DNA of 64,000 nucleotides from JAKAVN01 sp963734845 (lineage in GTDB: Bacteria; Desulfobacterota; Binatia; Binatales; Binataceae), in NCBI GenBank assembly GCA_963734845.1, contig CAVTIS010000018.1:62001-126000 (forward strand). Reading direction: 5' to 3'. Positions 63,580-64,000 of the stretch are shown one piece after another (within the stretch, counting starts at the first letter, position 1; every line of letters starts with the position of its first letter). The notes beneath the pieces are model-generated. The model did not search any database, was not told the origin of the DNA, and worked only from the letters and a program-made list of their open reading frames with translations. The position numbers were made by a program, and so were the translations under genes.

Positions 63580-63609
63580 GCTATGCCGTGGCGGCTCCTG
63601 CGCTGTCAA
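63580..63609 (-). promoter_or_regulatory. Possible promoter of the small lipoprotein gene
   Basis: On the minus strand TTGACA (63609-63604) is followed after 18 bp by CATAGC (63585-63580). The start codon candidates at 63572 and 63569 lie only 8 to 11 bp after the -10, so the mRNA would have almost no leader. Confidence 0.4.
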
Positions 63610-63737
63610 GAAGCGTCCCGCGAAAACCAAACAAACTTGATCACGCCGGACTTGGAAAACAGGCGCCACGCTACACAAAAAAAAACGCCAAGCGGATTTC
63701 GAAATTAAGTTGGATGCTGCCAGCCGAACAAAGGAAC

Positions 63738-63778
63738 GGCGGGCATCGAGGGAGGGGGGAGGCTCCCCGATGCCCGCC
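63738..63778. other. GC-rich stem-loop, 11-bp stem
   Basis: GGCGGGCATCG (63738-63748) pairs perfectly with CGATGCCCGCC (63768-63778). The 19-base loop contains a run of G and a further GGGGAG/CTCCCC pairing (63756-63761 with 63763-63768) that competes at its edge. No T-run follows directly on either strand. It may be a terminator of a gene beyond the window or part of a leader RNA. Confidence 0.5.
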
Positions 63779-63985
63779 TGTTCGTGGTCCGCCTTGCGGC
63801 GTACCCCATTTCGGCTGCCGGGAGGAGTAAGCAACCGCAGCGCGGCGGCGATGATTGCCAACAAATCCGCGCCTGAAAGATTCGACGATGACCCCACGGG
63901 ATTATTCAGATGCATCGCGGACCGGATTTTCCGAAGACGGGTGGACTTACGAAAAACTCTTTCGAAAAGCTCTTTGAGCCAAAAG

Positions 63986-63993
63986 AAAGGAGG
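63986..63993 (+). promoter_or_regulatory. Strong Shine-Dalgarno sequence at the window edge
   Basis: AAAGGAGG lies 7 bases before the end of the window. With a standard spacer the start codon would fall at about position 64001, so a plus-strand gene probably starts right after the edge. Confidence 0.5.
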
Positions 63994-64000
63994 CCGGAGA

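Larger units (their letters stand above)
63573..64000. other. 428-bp end region without a supported gene
   Basis: The region holds a possible minus-strand promoter (63580-63609), a run of nine A (63677-63685), a strong GC hairpin (63738-63778), nested inverted repeats around 63862-63936 (TCCGCG with CGCGGA, CTGAA with TTCAG) and a ribosome binding site at the edge. Open frames through it lack coding signs. Confidence 0.4.

Noticed and set aside
63331..63915. Long minus-strand open frame (194 codons) overlapping the small lipoprotein gene
   Set aside because: It runs through the GC hairpin and the promoter region, has no family resemblance, and the overlapping frame with a lipobox is more convincing.
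63862..63936. tRNA gene in the nested inverted repeats
   Set aside because: The span between the arms is too short for a cloverleaf and no anticodon arm or T-loop consensus can be placed.

Overview
The window is GC-rich DNA from a Gram-negative (diderm) bacterium. The evidence for an outer membrane is lpxD (lipid A), lolA, a TolC-type outer membrane factor, MacAB-type and EmrA-type envelope proteins and many signal-peptide or lipobox proteins. RNase J, an rnj-ftsK-lolA-rimO-dksA order, a large Lhr helicase, AcnA and phosphatidylcholine synthase on high-GC DNA would fit a soil or sediment lineage of the Deltaproteobacteria/Desulfobacterota/Binatota type. That placement is inference and needs marker-gene phylogeny. 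I found no rRNA, tRNA, CRISPR array, insertion sequence or prophage.

Layout. 1-5636 (+ strand mostly): tail of an unknown gene, lpxD, two related small lipoproteins, a divergent secreted Pro-rich protein, a TolC-like factor, a small membrane-anchored protein and a Rid-family protein. 5721-15180: a 1403-residue hybrid histidine kinase, a Cys/Met-metabolism PLP enzyme, a ThiO-like oxidase, a degenerate receiver protein, an isoprenylcysteine methyltransferase-like membrane protein, a FecR-domain protein and a hotdog thioesterase. 15254-23973 (+): Lhr helicase, a flavin split-barrel protein, a secreted protein of 23-residue repeats, and aconitase. 24044-35324: MacB/MacA-like pair, a small secreted protein, an APH-type phosphotransferase, a phospholipase C/acid-phosphatase-like lipoprotein, an EmrA-like adaptor and two large secreted proteins. 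35529-43325 (+): a VWA-TM-FHA protein, a multiply frameshifted DUF3142 pseudogene, ilvB without ilvN, a carboxymuconolactone-decarboxylase-like protein, a D-aminoacylase-like amidohydrolase and a DUF309 protein. 43470-52114: ssb (-), then a housekeeping run rnj, ftsK, lolA, rimO, dksA-like and an Mrp-like ATPase (+). 52118-62961 (-): a lipid-centred block. 63099-64000: a small lipoprotein and a structured non-coding end, with a strong ribosome binding site at the very edge for a gene outside the window.

The most interesting part is the minus-strand block 62961 to 52118. A TetR regulator, a HAD-IB phosphatase, a LarA/DUF2088-type protein and a 1473-residue four-module enzyme follow each other with a 1-bp gap or overlaps of 20 and 11 bp, so they almost certainly form one operon. 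The large protein is ordered fatty acyl reductase, acyl-AMP ligase, acyl carrier domain, PlsC-type acyltransferase: the modules of a carboxylic acid reductase in a different order, plus an acyltransferase. Downstream on the same strand lie a dual-specificity phosphatase, phosphatidylcholine synthase (pcs) and a two-part protein with an N-formylglutamate-amidohydrolase-like front end whose start codon overlaps the pcs stop. Together they look like an undescribed lipid-modifying or lipid-assembling system; the product is unknown.

Other unusual signals are short tandem duplications at gene borders: a 16-bp unit three times before tolC, a 12-bp Shine-Dalgarno-bearing unit three times between thiO and the receiver gene, a 25-bp unit twice before the DUF309 gene and a 19-bp unit twice before the Mrp-like gene. 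There is also a 310-bp hairpin-rich gap after dksA.
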